A stretch of DNA of 18,048 bases, from positions 1-18,048 of the forward strand of contig JAFGGQ010000139.1 in assembly GCA_016930435.1 (NCBI GenBank), given 5' to 3'. Below, piece by piece: positions 1-8,549 of this stretch. Positions within the stretch are counted from its first letter, which is position 1. Every line of letters starts with the position of its first letter. The translations under genes were made by a program, and so were the position numbers. Source of the stretch: a bacterium (GTDB taxonomy: Bacteria; UBP14; UBA6098; JAFGQG01). Under the pieces are notes generated by a model. The model saw nothing but the letters and a program-made list of their open reading frames with translations. It did no database searches and was not told the origin of the DNA.

Positions 1-1252
1 CGGAGAGATCGCGAATACTTATATCAGCCGGAATACCATCGTGGAAATTTGAATTTAGAATATTCCCGAGGCCAATTTCTATTACAGTCGAGCTATTGAA
101 AGGGTTGGGGTAGGCCAAAAGGATATATTCCCCGGGTTTTTGGTTGTACTCGGTGACGGTGACATACTCGCTCCCAAATTCATAAGCTCCCCTGTCATAA
201 TAGCCGTTCCAGGGACGGATGTACCGTCTCAAGTCTAAAGAAGGCGCGTATAATATGGTATCCCGAGGTGCCACATAGATCGATTCTGCGCCTATATCGA
301 TGCCTGGGGACAAGGAATCGGGTAAATATGGATAATCGGGAGTATGGTTAAATAATACCAGATCATCCGAGACGCCACAATCAGCGATAACAAACCCGAA
401 GCAATCGGAGATATCCAAAGTACTGTAGGCTACAAAAATAGTATCGGTCAAGCCGGTTCCGATCTGATTGCCGTAGGTACCTGCCGAATTACCCTGAATA
501 ATGCAATTAAAGAGCATGATATAGAGTATATTCCCAGCTGAGATCCCCCCTCCATAAGTTGAAGCAGTATTATTACAAACAGTATTATTAGCAAAAGCGC
601 CCCGGAATGCCCACCAGAGAACACCGCCACCATCATAATCACTTGAGTTATCACAGATGACATTGTTAGTGATCACCGGGGAGCTGTTATCAATCCCCAG
701 TCCGCCAGCCCGATTATTGGCATGGTTATTCATGATAATGTTTCCTTCGATCAATGGCACCGCGAGAAACATGTAGATTGCCCCACCATAATTTGCTGTA
801 TTATTCCTGAAAATACAATTGGCCACTTTTGCTCTGGTCCTTTCAATATATATACCACCGCCGCAGCAGTCGGGCCAGTCGCCGGTAGCTCTTCCCCATT
901 CCATAATACAGTGATTTAGGGTAGAATTGGAATCCGCTTGGAATAACCGGATCCCGCTCCAGCCGGAAACGGTATCATCAGAATAAAAACGGATAGGTGC
1001 TTCAGCCGTTCCGGAAGCCCATAAATAACTGCTATCCAGGACATGGAATGGAAAATGACCCTGGAAAATTATCTCCACACCTGCTTCGATGATAAGGGTA
1101 TCACCATTTCGGACATAAATTGTATCAGTTACGAAATATGGCGAACCCGAAACAGCCAATATTCCGAAAATATCACCCGAGATAAACGTATCCGCATAAG
1201 ATGCCGCTGCAAAAAGTAACAATAGTAAAAAAACAACGTGTTTCTTCATCAT
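1..1252 (-). CDS. Secreted parallel beta-helix protein with type IX secretion sorting tail, 3' end beyond window
   Basis: An uninterrupted frame of 417 codons runs off the left edge, so the C-terminus is missing. The start ATG (1252) follows an AGGAGG box at 1258-1263; a second ATG directly after it is an equally possible start. Residues 1-20 form a signal peptide (two Lys, hydrophobic core, S-Y-A cleavage site). About residues 100-270 are rich in Asn, Gly and short N-N-T/G-G-G motifs, typical of right-handed parallel beta-helix proteins with solenoid turns. These are followed by SPGIDIG (315-321) and GAYEF (355-359), common near the end of this class of surface proteins. From about residue 378 the YPNPFN motif (381-386) and following strands match the type A sorting domain used by the type IX secretion system. 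It is probably an exported surface or extracellular protein; substrate unknown. It is transcribed away from the barrel gene and probably separately from it. Confidence 0.85.
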   Translation of the reverse strand, partial: MMKKHVVFLLLLLFAAASYADTFISGDIFGILAVSGSPYFVTDTIYVRNGDTLIIEAGVEIIFQGHFPFHVLDSSYLWASGTAEAPIRFYSDDTVSGWSGIRLFQADSNSTLNHCIMEWGRATGDWPDCCGGGIYIERTRAKVANCIFRNNTANYGGAIYMFLAVPLIEGNIIMNNHANNRAGGLGIDNSSPVITNNVICDNSSDYDGGGVLWWAFRGAFANNTVCNNTASTYGGGISAGNILYIMLFNCIIQGNSAGTYGNQIGTGLTDTIFVAYSTLDISDCFGFVIADCGVSDDLVLFNHTPDYPYLPDSLSPGIDIGAESIYVAPRDTILYAPSLDLRRYIRPWNGYYDRGAYEFGSEYVTVTEYNQKPGEYILLAYPNPFNSSTVIEIGLGNILNSNFHDGIPADISIRDLS

Positions 1253-1257
1253 TCTAT

Positions 1258-1263
1258 CCTCCT
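1258..1263 (-). promoter_or_regulatory. Ribosome binding site of the beta-helix protein gene
   Basis: A full AGGAGG Shine-Dalgarno sequence on the minus strand lies 5 bases before the first ATG (1252) and 8 before the second (1249). It supports the start of a gene whose 3' end is outside the window. Confidence 0.8.
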
Positions 1264-1411
1264 GTTTCTGATTATCATAAATAACATCATTGTGATATTA
1301 CGAATTTAAAGTAATAGTGATTTTTAAAAAAATCAACCTGTTTATTCTCCCTGATGGAATATTCTGAACGATATGGCAGTCGATGTAAATCTAAAATTTA
1401 ACCCTTAGTAG

Positions 1412-1440
1412 ATTTAAAAGGCTATGTAAAAAGTTGTCAG
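1412..1440 (-). promoter_or_regulatory. Candidate promoter for the beta-helix protein gene
   Basis: On the minus strand CTGACA (1440-1435) and TTAAAT (1417-1412) are separated by 17 bases, five and four matches to the sigma-70 consensus boxes. The site lies just past the terminator of the upstream barrel gene, where a new promoter is expected. A perfect 7-base inverted repeat (AAATCTA 1387-1393, TAGATTT 1409-1415) overlaps the -10 box and could be an operator. The region is AT-rich, so chance matches are likely. Confidence 0.35.
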
Positions 1441-1460
1441 AGAAATATTCCTGCTGTTGG

Positions 1461-1505
1461 AAAAAATAAAAAAGGCTATCCCCTATTCCGAGAGGATAGC
1501 CCTTT
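1461..1505 (-). terminator. Rho-independent terminator after the outer-membrane barrel gene
   Basis: Read on the minus strand, GGCTATCC (1501-1494) and GGATAGCC (1481-1474) form a perfect 8-base-pair stem with a 12-base loop, followed by a T tract (1473-1461, thirteen bases with one A). It begins about 20 bases after the stop codon at 1527-1529. It separates this gene from the beta-helix gene. Confidence 0.9.
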
Positions 1506-1526
1506 AATATGCAGAATTAGATTATT

Positions 1527-2159
1527 TTAGAGGGGAAACCGCACGCCTGCGGTGAATGATATACCGGTGTTCTTGGTGGTCATATCGCTCTCTGAATCGT
1601 CATCTTCATCCTTGTTGATATCCATAAAACCCAGGGTGTATCCGGCATTAAAGACGATAAACTTCTCGCCCATTGGGATCTCCAGACCGGCACCGAAATA
1701 TAGGCCAAGGTCCATGGATTCCAAATCATCCTTTATATCGATATCTTCATCATTTTTATATTTGGCGGACATAAGCAATCCGATCTCCGGGCCCAGGGCG
1801 ATAAAAGTCCGTAATTTCTCGGGGCCGAATTTGGCCTTGATGCGAATAGGTATGGTAAGATAATCCAAAGCAGTAGTGCCCTCAGCGGTTACGCCCATAA
1901 ATTCGGATTTGGATTTAGCCCCTTTCATGGTATAATAAACGCCACCCTCCAGTGATACCGTCTCGTTCATTCCTATCTCAAGAACTCCGCCGCCGGTAAT
2001 TCCCATCCGGCTGGACTTCTCTACGTTGTCCGGCAGATCCTCGGAATAGGCCAAATTACCCATATTCAAACCAAGGTTTATCCCAGGCTGAATTGAAAAA
2101 CCAAAGGCCATCGAACAAAATACCATTATAGCTGCCAATACCAGAATTACCTTTCTCAT
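1527..2159 (-). CDS. Outer-membrane beta-barrel protein (PorT/OMP_b-brl-like)
   Basis: A 210-residue protein. The start is placed at ATG 2159 because AAGGAG (2167-2172) lies 7 bases upstream and the signal peptide (M-R-K, hydrophobic core ending near A-F-G) begins there. An in-frame ATG pair 14 codons upstream would bury the signal peptide. The mature protein alternates hydrophobic and polar residues in strands of 8-12 residues broken by charged loops. It contains Y-Y-T-M-K-G-A, a tyrosine-rich strand feature typical of eight-stranded barrels of the OMP_b-brl family in FCB bacteria, and acidic loops (NDEDID and DEDDDSES). It should sit in the outer membrane; whether it acts as channel, adhesin or structural protein cannot be told. 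It stands alone, with its own promoter candidate and terminator. Confidence 0.8.
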   Translation of the reverse strand: MRKVILVLAAIMVFCSMAFGFSIQPGINLGLNMGNLAYSEDLPDNVEKSSRMGITGGGVLEIGMNETVSLEGGVYYTMKGAKSKSEFMGVTAEGTTALDYLTIPIRIKAKFGPEKLRTFIALGPEIGLLMSAKYKNDEDIDIKDDLESMDLGLYFGAGLEIPMGEKFIVFNAGYTLGFMDINKDEDDDSESDMTTKNTGISFTAGVRFPL

Positions 2160-2166
2160 AACTAAA

Positions 2167-2172
2167 CTCCTT
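2167..2172 (-). promoter_or_regulatory. Ribosome binding site that decides the barrel-protein start
   Basis: AAGGAG on the minus strand, 7 bases before ATG 2159. It favours the signal-peptide start over the longer frame beginning at 2201, which has only a weaker GAGAGG upstream. Confidence 0.75.
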
Positions 2173-2292
2173 TTAAAATTAACTTTTTCCAATTCCATCA
2201 TTAACCTCTCGTTCTATGTAAACGGGCTAACCCGGTATTATTCTTTAAGAATATAAACATACATTCTGGTCCACTAATAAAAAAATAAAAAC

Positions 2293-2321
2293 AATTTATT
2301 CAATAAAACACGGTTCGTCAA
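2293..2321 (-). promoter_or_regulatory. Candidate sigma-70-type promoter of the barrel-protein gene
   Basis: On the minus strand TTGACG (2321-2316) and TAAATT (2298-2293) are spaced by exactly 17 bases, five and four matches to consensus. It would give a leader of about 125 bases. The leader contains a perfect palindrome with 6-base arms (ATTCTT-T-AAGAAT, 2240-2252) and a short CGGG/CCCG inverted repeat (2223-2234). Confidence 0.45.
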
Positions 2322-2400
2322 GAAAAATATTTCATTTTTAGATTGCTTTCAAGGTGAGTTCGTTTATCTTATTTATTATATTTAATGCTGAGGAAATTAT

Positions 2401-3261
2401 ATGGATTTTGAACAAGTTCTTGAACGGGAAGGCCTTCTTATAGAGAACCATCTGGAACGCTATCTTCCTTCCGAAGATGAAATCCCCTTTATAATTCATA
2501 AGGCGATCAGATATTCGGTATTTTCAGGGGGGAAGCGTTTGAGGCCGCTATTAGTTCTCTGGGCTTATCGCTGGGCAGGCGGTATCGGAGATGGTCCAAT
2601 AAGTGTAGCCTGCGCTATGGAGCTTATTCACACCTATTCCCTGATACATGATGATCTTCCCTGCATGGACAACGATGATCTCCGTCGAGGAAAGCCTACT
2701 TGTCACCGGGCTTTTACAGAGGGGATTGCCACCCTTGCCGGGGATGCTTTGCATGCCCTGGCCTTCGAACTTTTAGCCGTAACCGGAAACATTCAAATAA
2801 TACGGGAAGTTGCCCATGCTATCGGGACAAAAGGCCTTGTTGGCGGCCAGGTGATTGACCTCCTCACCGAAGGCCATGAATTCAATGAGGAAACTCTGAA
2901 ATATATCCACTACCATAAGACCGCATCCCTGATCACCGTTGCTCTTAGATGCGGCGCATTGCTGGCCGGAGCAAACACCGAAGAAATGGAATCGATCACT
3001 AATTATGGAACCAATCTGGGATTAGCCTTCCAGATCGTGGACGATATCCTTGATATCAAGGGCAATACCACGCAGTTAGGCAAAACAGTCGGCTCCGATG
3101 AGAATAAGGGTAAGGCTACCTACCCCAGATTATTCGGGATTGAACGGTCAGAATCAATCGCCGGGGACCTAATCGATTGTGCCAAGGGTTCTTTGCCTCC
3201 GGACAAAGATAACACATTGTTTTTTGAACTGGCGGATTTCGTTATTAACCGTGTTTATTGA
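2401..3261 (+). CDS. ispA: Polyprenyl (farnesyl/geranylgeranyl) diphosphate synthase
   Basis: A 286-residue trans-prenyltransferase that condenses isopentenyl diphosphate with allylic diphosphates. Visible motifs are GGKRLRP (43-49, substrate-binding), the first Asp-rich motif DDLPCMD (84-90, bacterial DDxxxxD type), RRGKPT just after it, and the second Asp-rich motif DDILD (214-218). The C-terminus ends in a conserved short helix (ELADFVINR). Length is close to E. coli IspA. Chain length (C15 or C20) cannot be fixed by eye. The start ATG has GAGGA 6 bases upstream (2390-2394). It is first in a same-strand run with dxs 18 bases downstream, a classic pairing. The usual upstream xseB is absent; the gene begins after a divergent intergenic region. 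Confidence 0.95.
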   Translation: MDFEQVLEREGLLIENHLERYLPSEDEIPFIIHKAIRYSVFSGGKRLRPLLVLWAYRWAGGIGDGPISVACAMELIHTYSLIHDDLPCMDNDDLRRGKPTCHRAFTEGIATLAGDALHALAFELLAVTGNIQIIREVAHAIGTKGLVGGQVIDLLTEGHEFNEETLKYIHYHKTASLITVALRCGALLAGANTEEMESITNYGTNLGLAFQIVDDILDIKGNTTQLGKTVGSDENKGKATYPRLFGIERSESIAGDLIDCAKGSLPPDKDNTLFFELADFVINRVY

Positions 3262-3279
3262 TATTTTATAATAGAACTA

Positions 3280-5184
3280 ATGGCAATTTTTGAACAAATC
3301 AACTCCTACCTCGACCTTAAGGTTCTGAGCTATGATGAATTGGATCAGTTAGCCGGAGAGATCAGGGACTGTTTAATCGAAAACGTATCCCAAACCGGGG
3401 GTCATCTGGCTCCCAGCCTTGGTGTAGTGGAATTGACTTTAGCACTCCTGCGGGTCTATGATCCCCATAAAGACAAGATAATCTGGGACGTAGGCCACCA
3501 GGTTTACACATATAAGTTACTTACCAATCGCAAAGAGCAATTTCCCACACTCCGGCAGTGGCAGGGGATATCCGGCTTCCCCAAGCGGGAGGAAAGCGAG
3601 CTGGACCACTGGGGCACCGGGCACGCCAGCACTTCGATCTCAGCCGCCCTCGGAATGTCCATCGCCCGTGATCTGAAAGGAGAAGAACACAATGTCATCG
3701 CCATTATCGGAGATGGCGCCCTCACCGGTGGGCTGGCCTTCGAGGGAATGAATAACGCCGGCTCAGCACAGTCCGAGATACTCGTCATCGTTAATGATAA
3801 CGAGATGTCCATAACCGAAAACGTGGGAGCGCTTTCAAAATACCTTACCGAGATAATCACAAATCCTCTTTACCGGAAGTTAAAGAGCGAGATATGGGAC
3901 ATTACAGGTAAGCTTTCGCAGGTGGGTAAACCTATTCGGGCCATGGCTCGCAAACTACAGGAAAGCGTCAAAAACCTCGTGGTTCCGGGGATTCTATTTG
4001 AGGAACTGGGCTTCAGCTATTACGGCCCTATAGATGGCCACAACATCCGGCATCTGGAACACATACTGGCCGAGATCAAGGAAATCAAACAGCCCAAAAT
4101 TTTGCACGTTGCCACTCAGAAGGGAAAGGGTTATAAATTCGCTGAGGATGATGCTCCTAAGTTTCATGGAATAGGGTCATTCAACCCCAAGACCGGGCAA
4201 AAGACCGATTTATCGAGCCGCAAAACCTATACTGAAGTATTTGGTGAGACCATGGTGGAACTTGGTCAGAAATATGATAATCTGGTAGCTATTTCCGCAG
4301 CGATGTCCCTGGGTACCGGGCTCTTTGATTTCTCCCGGAAATACCCCGGGCGTTTTTTCGATGTAGGTATAGCAGAGGAACACGCGGTGCTTTTTGGAAC
4401 CGCCCTTGCCGCGCAAGGATTCCGCTCGGTGGTGGCTCTCTATTCCACATTCCTGCAAAGAGCATTCGACCAGTTGATCCACGATGCCGCCCTTCAAAAA
4501 ATACCGGTGGTACTGGCTATCGACCGGGCTGGAGTAGTCGGGGAGGACGGACCCACACACAATGGCACATTCGACCTCTCCTATCTGCGGCTGATACCTG
4601 ATATGGTAGTGGCTGCCCCAAAAGATAAGGACGAACTGCGTAATCTGCTCTATACCGCTATAAACTGGGATAAAGGTCCCTTTGCTATTAGATATCCCAG
4701 AAGCCTTTCCGAAGGATTAGAGAATAATGAAGAGTTCCGGATAATCCCACCGGGAAGCTGGGAGGAACTGGTTCGGGGCGAAGAAGCAGTTATCTTAGCT
4801 TGCGGTTCAATGATAGCACCTGCACAGCAAGCAGTAAACAAACTGGTTATGTTCGATCGTTCCCTGGGACTTGTCAACTGCCGCTATATCAAACCGCTGG
4901 ATGAGGAGCTTTTGGTCACCATCCTAAGCTCATATAGATACATTGTCACCCTGGAAGAAAACACCCTGTTGGGGGGTTTCGGCTCCTCAATACTGGAATT
5001 CGCCTTCAGAAATAATTTTAACAAAAATTTATTCCTGAATCTGGGGATAAGTGACAAGTTCGTACCCCAGGGCGGAAGGGATGAGATACTCCAAAAACTG
5101 GGACTGGATACCGATAATATTACCAACCAGATATTAGCATTTTTAGAAAGGACCAGAAATGGCCATATTAGTAACCAACGATGA
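3280..5184 (+). CDS. dxs: 1-deoxy-D-xylulose-5-phosphate synthase
   Basis: A 634-residue enzyme that joins pyruvate and glyceraldehyde 3-phosphate, using thiamine diphosphate, to make DXP, the first step of the MEP isoprenoid pathway. The transketolase-like order is intact: His42 in TGGHLAPSLG, the thiamine motif GDGALTGG beginning at 144, the NDNEMSI segment near 172, the AEEHAV motif with the expected catalytic Glu366, and GEDGPTHNGTFDLSYLR in the pyrimidine domain. Family length is about 620-640. The start has no strong Shine-Dalgarno sequence, so it is probably translated by coupling to ispA 18 bases upstream. Its last 26 bases overlap surE. Supply of DXP next to a prenyl synthase suggests that precursor and chain-forming steps are co-transcribed. 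Confidence 0.97.
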   Translation: MAIFEQINSYLDLKVLSYDELDQLAGEIRDCLIENVSQTGGHLAPSLGVVELTLALLRVYDPHKDKIIWDVGHQVYTYKLLTNRKEQFPTLRQWQGISGFPKREESELDHWGTGHASTSISAALGMSIARDLKGEEHNVIAIIGDGALTGGLAFEGMNNAGSAQSEILVIVNDNEMSITENVGALSKYLTEIITNPLYRKLKSEIWDITGKLSQVGKPIRAMARKLQESVKNLVVPGILFEELGFSYYGPIDGHNIRHLEHILAEIKEIKQPKILHVATQKGKGYKFAEDDAPKFHGIGSFNPKTGQKTDLSSRKTYTEVFGETMVELGQKYDNLVAISAAMSLGTGLFDFSRKYPGRFFDVGIAEEHAVLFGTALAAQGFRSVVALYSTFLQRAFDQLIHDAALQKIPVVLAIDRAGVVGEDGPTHNGTFDLSYLRLIPDMVVAAPKDKDELRNLLYTAINWDKGPFAIRYPRSLSEGLENNEEFRIIPPGSWEELVRGEEAVILACGSMIAPAQQAVNKLVMFDRSLGLVNCRYIKPLDEELLVTILSSYRYIVTLEENTLLGGFGSSILEFAFRNNFNKNLFLNLGISDKFVPQGGRDEILQKLGLDTDNITNQILAFLERTRNGHISNQR

Positions 5185-5923
5185 TGGCATACATGCACCG
5201 GGTCTGGATAGCCTTGCCCGAAGCCTTGTTGAGATCGAACCTGTTGTAGTGGTCGCACCGGACCGTGAACAAAGCTCTGTAGGACATGCTATTACCTTGA
5301 GTAAGCCCATCCGTATAATGGAAATGTCAGTTTGCGATAAATATAGCGCCTATGCGATTACTGGCACTCCTACTGATGCGGTAAAGATAGCCACTAAAAT
5401 AATACTCCCCGAAAAACCCACGCTGTTAGTCTCGGGGATTAACCTGGGGCCTAATACTGGCACCGCTTTGATCTACTCGGGCACGGTCTCTGCCGCGACC
5501 GAAGGGACCATGCTGGGTATCCCATCTTTCGCTATCTCCCTGAACACCCGGCACGAGCCAGATTTTACCTATGCCGCCAAAGCAGCAAAGATCATAGCAA
5601 TGCAAATAATAGAACGGGGATTACCCAGGGGGGTGTTCCTGAACGTCAATGTTCCCGCTCTACCCGAAAATGCAGTGCAGGGTTTTAAGGTGGCAATACA
5701 AGGCGATTCCTTCTATGCAGACTTTTTTGAGAAACGCCTGGACCCAAGAGGTGGCATATATTACTGGATGGCCGGAACCAAGGAACGCCTGGATAAAACC
5801 GGAAAAGCTGATTATACCCTACTGGATCAGGGCTACGTTACCATCACTCCGGTTCACTACGACCTGACTGCTTATGATTATTTGGATGAATTAAATCGGT
5901 GGGATATTAATAAAGGTCCATAA
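5159..5923 (+). CDS. surE: 5'/3'-nucleotidase SurE
   Basis: A 254-residue metal-dependent phosphatase acting on nucleoside monophosphates, linked to stationary-phase survival. Metal ligands expected for the family are visible: Asp8 and Asp9 in NDDGIHAPGL, Ser39 in PDREQSSVGHA and Asn95 in SGINLGPNTG, followed by YSGTVSAATEG. Length is normal. The start ATG overlaps the end of dxs by 26 bases in another frame, with AAAGGA upstream inside dxs. Both frames carry family-typical sequence up to the overlap, so this is a true overlap and not a frameshift. The next gene begins after 31 bases. Confidence 0.95.
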   Translation: MAILVTNDDGIHAPGLDSLARSLVEIEPVVVVAPDREQSSVGHAITLSKPIRIMEMSVCDKYSAYAITGTPTDAVKIATKIILPEKPTLLVSGINLGPNTGTALIYSGTVSAATEGTMLGIPSFAISLNTRHEPDFTYAAKAAKIIAMQIIERGLPRGVFLNVNVPALPENAVQGFKVAIQGDSFYADFFEKRLDPRGGIYYWMAGTKERLDKTGKADYTLLDQGYVTITPVHYDLTAYDYLDELNRWDINKGP

Positions 5924-5954
5924 ATTTGGGGCATCAACCCTATTCAGGCTAATT

Positions 5955-8549
5955 ATGAATGAGCCCAATTGGCACAACCTTGACCTAAAGGAAACAGCCA
6001 AAAAGCTAAATTCCCATCCCCTTAAGGGAATTGCTTTTTCCGAAGGGGATCAACGGCTATCTGATCTTAAAGATACATTGATATCCGAATCCCATTCTAA
6101 TGACTATTCACAGCTTTTTCTGAGGGCTTTGACTACTCCATCCACTCTATTAATGCTCGTCGCCGTGATAATCTCCCTTGTTTTAGGGCATTATATTACT
6201 GCAATCGTATTGCTAAGCATTATTGCAGGTTTAGACTTTTTGATCATCTCAAGGTGGGTAGCCGCCCAAAAAAGCCTGAGTGAGACCAGGTTCCACCAGG
6301 TTGAAAAAGTCTCAGTAATAAGAGACGGAACCCGCCAGATGATAGGAGTTTCAGAGATCGTTTTAGGCGAATTACTGATACTTGAGGAAGGGACAATCAT
6401 CCCCGCAGACCTTCGAATAACCGAGTCTATCAATCTCCGTATTGATGAATCAACGATTCGCGGTGATAGCTTATCGGTAGAAAAGCAATCTCATAGCCTT
6501 CCTCCCGACACCCCCATATTACAGAGAGACAACATGGCCTATGCCGGCACCAGAGTGATCCACGGCACCGGTAAGGGAATAGCTGTGGCTATAGGCAAGG
6601 ATACCCGCCGGAAACAAATGGATGGTTCCAAAGCGCCGGCCGGTGAAGAGTATCTAAGACTGTTTCAAATCCCCGATGACTTCCACTGGACAACCAAATT
6701 CGTACTCATCGCTATAACCATGATTTTCGGCAGAATCTGGCTGGCCACCGACTATTCATATTTGCCACTAGCTTTTGTAACTATGGCCGTCGCCGCCATG
6801 CCCGAAAGTACCATCGCCCTGGTCCTGTTCCATAGCCGTAAAACTATTCAATCCCTGCAGCAAAAAGGCATACAGATCAGATCACTTCAAACCCTTACAG
6901 AACTTTCCAGGATCGACACCCTTATAATCAACCTGGGCGACCTCTTTTTTGAAGATGAATTGAAACCCCAGAAAATTTTCGTCAATGACAACCTTATCAA
7001 GGTCACTCCAAAAGGATTTCAGACCTATGATCGTGAGATCGATCTCGCCTCCCAGAATGCCCTGGGATTATTACTCAAGATCGGTCTTCTCTGCAATAAT
7101 GCCATCCGGGAAGATAAACCGGGTGAGACATCATCTGCATATTTTGGCGATCCTCTTGAAATTGCCCTCTTAAAATTAGGAAGATTTGCCGGACTTGAAC
7201 AGGATACAGTGAGGCAAAAATATAGACTGGCACAAGAATTTCCCTTTGATCCAGAACGGAAATTAATGAGCGCTGTTTACTCCATTCCCGAACAGGGAAA
7301 TCTGCTTATGGTTAAAGGGGCTCCTGAAATCGTTCTTGAGCGGAGCCAGTTCTTTTATAAGGATTCAAAAGTCCAGAGTATATCACCTGAAGGCAGGGAA
7401 TACTTAGCCCAGAAGATAAAGGAATTCGCATCTGTGGGGCTTAAAGTGATAGCTTTTGCTTATAAAAGCCTTGAGCCGGAATTCACCTGCGAAAAAGCGG
7501 AATTTGGCCTTACCCTGGTAGGATTCGTGGGATTTAAAATCAACCCGAAACCTGAAGCCAAGGATTTCCTGAACAAAATGAAACACCTGGGGATCACTAC
7601 CTATATTCTCTCCGGAGATAACAGGGATACCTTATTTTATCATTTAAGAGAGATAGGCATGGTCAGCCTGAGGGAACACATTTTAGATGCACGTGAATTT
7701 GAGCGGATTCGGGGATCAGCGCAGGAGGGCCAACTTCCCGTTATAAAAGCCCTTTCCCGAATCCGCAAGGAAACCCTGGAATCATTCCTTCAGATGATGC
7801 AGGAGGAGGGCAGAAGGGTTGCAATGCTGGGCACCAACCCACTGCTGGCACCAGTTTTAGCCCGGGTAAACCTACCCTTCACTTTCGAGAATTTAGAAAA
7901 TGATCTTCTTATTGACAGCTCCCAGATGATACTGAACGGGCGGGATCCTGACTCCCTGAAGGAGGCTTTCAGCATCGCTCAACGTTATTCCGCGAACGTA
8001 GCCCTGGGTACCCATCTCTTTTCGGTACTGAGTCTGGCACAGATATTCTCAGTATTTCTATGCTTTCTCTTCAGGTTATCGGCTATACTATTGCCACTTC
8101 AATTGTTATGGGTAAATATTGTTCAGGGGGGATTGATGAACCGGGTCATTTACCATCGAAAACTCAAATCCATCGTTAGGACAGGATCCTCAATCTTCCC
8201 GCGTATATTGCAGTTCGGGACAGCCGCTATGATTAGCCTGGGGCTACTGGCAGCTATGCTCACCCAACAGAAAATTATGAACGGAAATGAGATGCAGATT
8301 CTTACTGCCGGGTTCTTTACCCTGGTTCTAATCCAATTAGGACTGAGCTTTAGCTTCAAAGGCCACGATCTGTTCCGGACCATAGTATTCATTTCTGTCT
8401 CCCTGATTTCCCTGGTATTATATGCCCTGACGACCTGTTTATTAAGCTGGCAATCCTATGGATTAATATTAACATTCAGTACAATACCGGTTTTATTAAC
8501 TATCGGTATGAAAAATCTTATCCGACTGAGAGAGGAAAATTTAAAATGA
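5955..8549 (+). CDS. Degenerate P2-type cation-transporting ATPase homologue (probable pseudo-pump)
   Basis: An 864-residue membrane protein with the full P2A (SERCA/PMCA-like) layout. It has an N-terminal cation-ATPase domain (about 5-40), M1-M2 (about 65-105), an actuator domain (about 110-215), M3-M4 (about 240-300), nucleotide and phosphorylation domains (about 300-680), and a helical bundle to about 855. Conserved pieces include FPFDPERKLMS, KGAPE (454-458), the first Asn of LLWVN (721) and Pro-Glu in M4 (283-284). Hand alignment shows every catalytic motif changed. DKTGT is replaced by INLGDLF (325-331) with no aspartate at the phosphorylation site. TGES becomes RGDS (169-172), DPPR becomes NPKP (530-533), TGD becomes SGD (553-555) and GDGxNDxPAL becomes GTNPLLAPVL (626-635). 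The M6 Asp is Gly (725). Pumping is therefore unlikely. The frame is intact over 2.6 kb, which argues for selection. It ends in a 4-base overlap with the next gene. Confidence 0.88.
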   Translation: MNEPNWHNLDLKETAKKLNSHPLKGIAFSEGDQRLSDLKDTLISESHSNDYSQLFLRALTTPSTLLMLVAVIISLVLGHYITAIVLLSIIAGLDFLIISRWVAAQKSLSETRFHQVEKVSVIRDGTRQMIGVSEIVLGELLILEEGTIIPADLRITESINLRIDESTIRGDSLSVEKQSHSLPPDTPILQRDNMAYAGTRVIHGTGKGIAVAIGKDTRRKQMDGSKAPAGEEYLRLFQIPDDFHWTTKFVLIAITMIFGRIWLATDYSYLPLAFVTMAVAAMPESTIALVLFHSRKTIQSLQQKGIQIRSLQTLTELSRIDTLIINLGDLFFEDELKPQKIFVNDNLIKVTPKGFQTYDREIDLASQNALGLLLKIGLLCNNAIREDKPGETSSAYFGDPLEIALLKLGRFAGLEQDTVRQKYRLAQEFPFDPERKLMSAVYSIPEQGNLLMVKGAPEIVLERSQFFYKDSKVQSISPEGREYLAQKIKEFASVGLKVIAFAYKSLEPEFTCEKAEFGLTLVGFVGFKINPKPEAKDFLNKMKHLGITTYILSGDNRDTLFYHLREIGMVSLREHILDAREFERIRGSAQEGQLPVIKALSRIRKETLESFLQMMQEEGRRVAMLGTNPLLAPVLARVNLPFTFENLENDLLIDSSQMILNGRDPDSLKEAFSIAQRYSANVALGTHLFSVLSLAQIFSVFLCFLFRLSAILLPLQLLWVNIVQGGLMNRVIYHRKLKSIVRTGSSIFPRILQFGTAAMISLGLLAAMLTQQKIMNGNEMQILTAGFFTLVLIQLGLSFSFKGHDLFRTIVFISVSLISLVLYALTTCLLSWQSYGLILTFSTIPVLLTIGMKNLIRLREENLK

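Noticed and set aside
4210-4560. Long antisense open frames within dxs and other genes
   Set aside because: They lie opposite strongly conserved coding sequence, lack ribosome sites and resemble no protein; they are by-products of codon bias.
5955-8549. Possibility that the missing motifs of the ATPase homologue come from frameshifts
   Set aside because: The frame is open throughout, and good P-type ATPase sequence flanks each altered motif in the same frame, so local frameshifts cannot explain all five changes.
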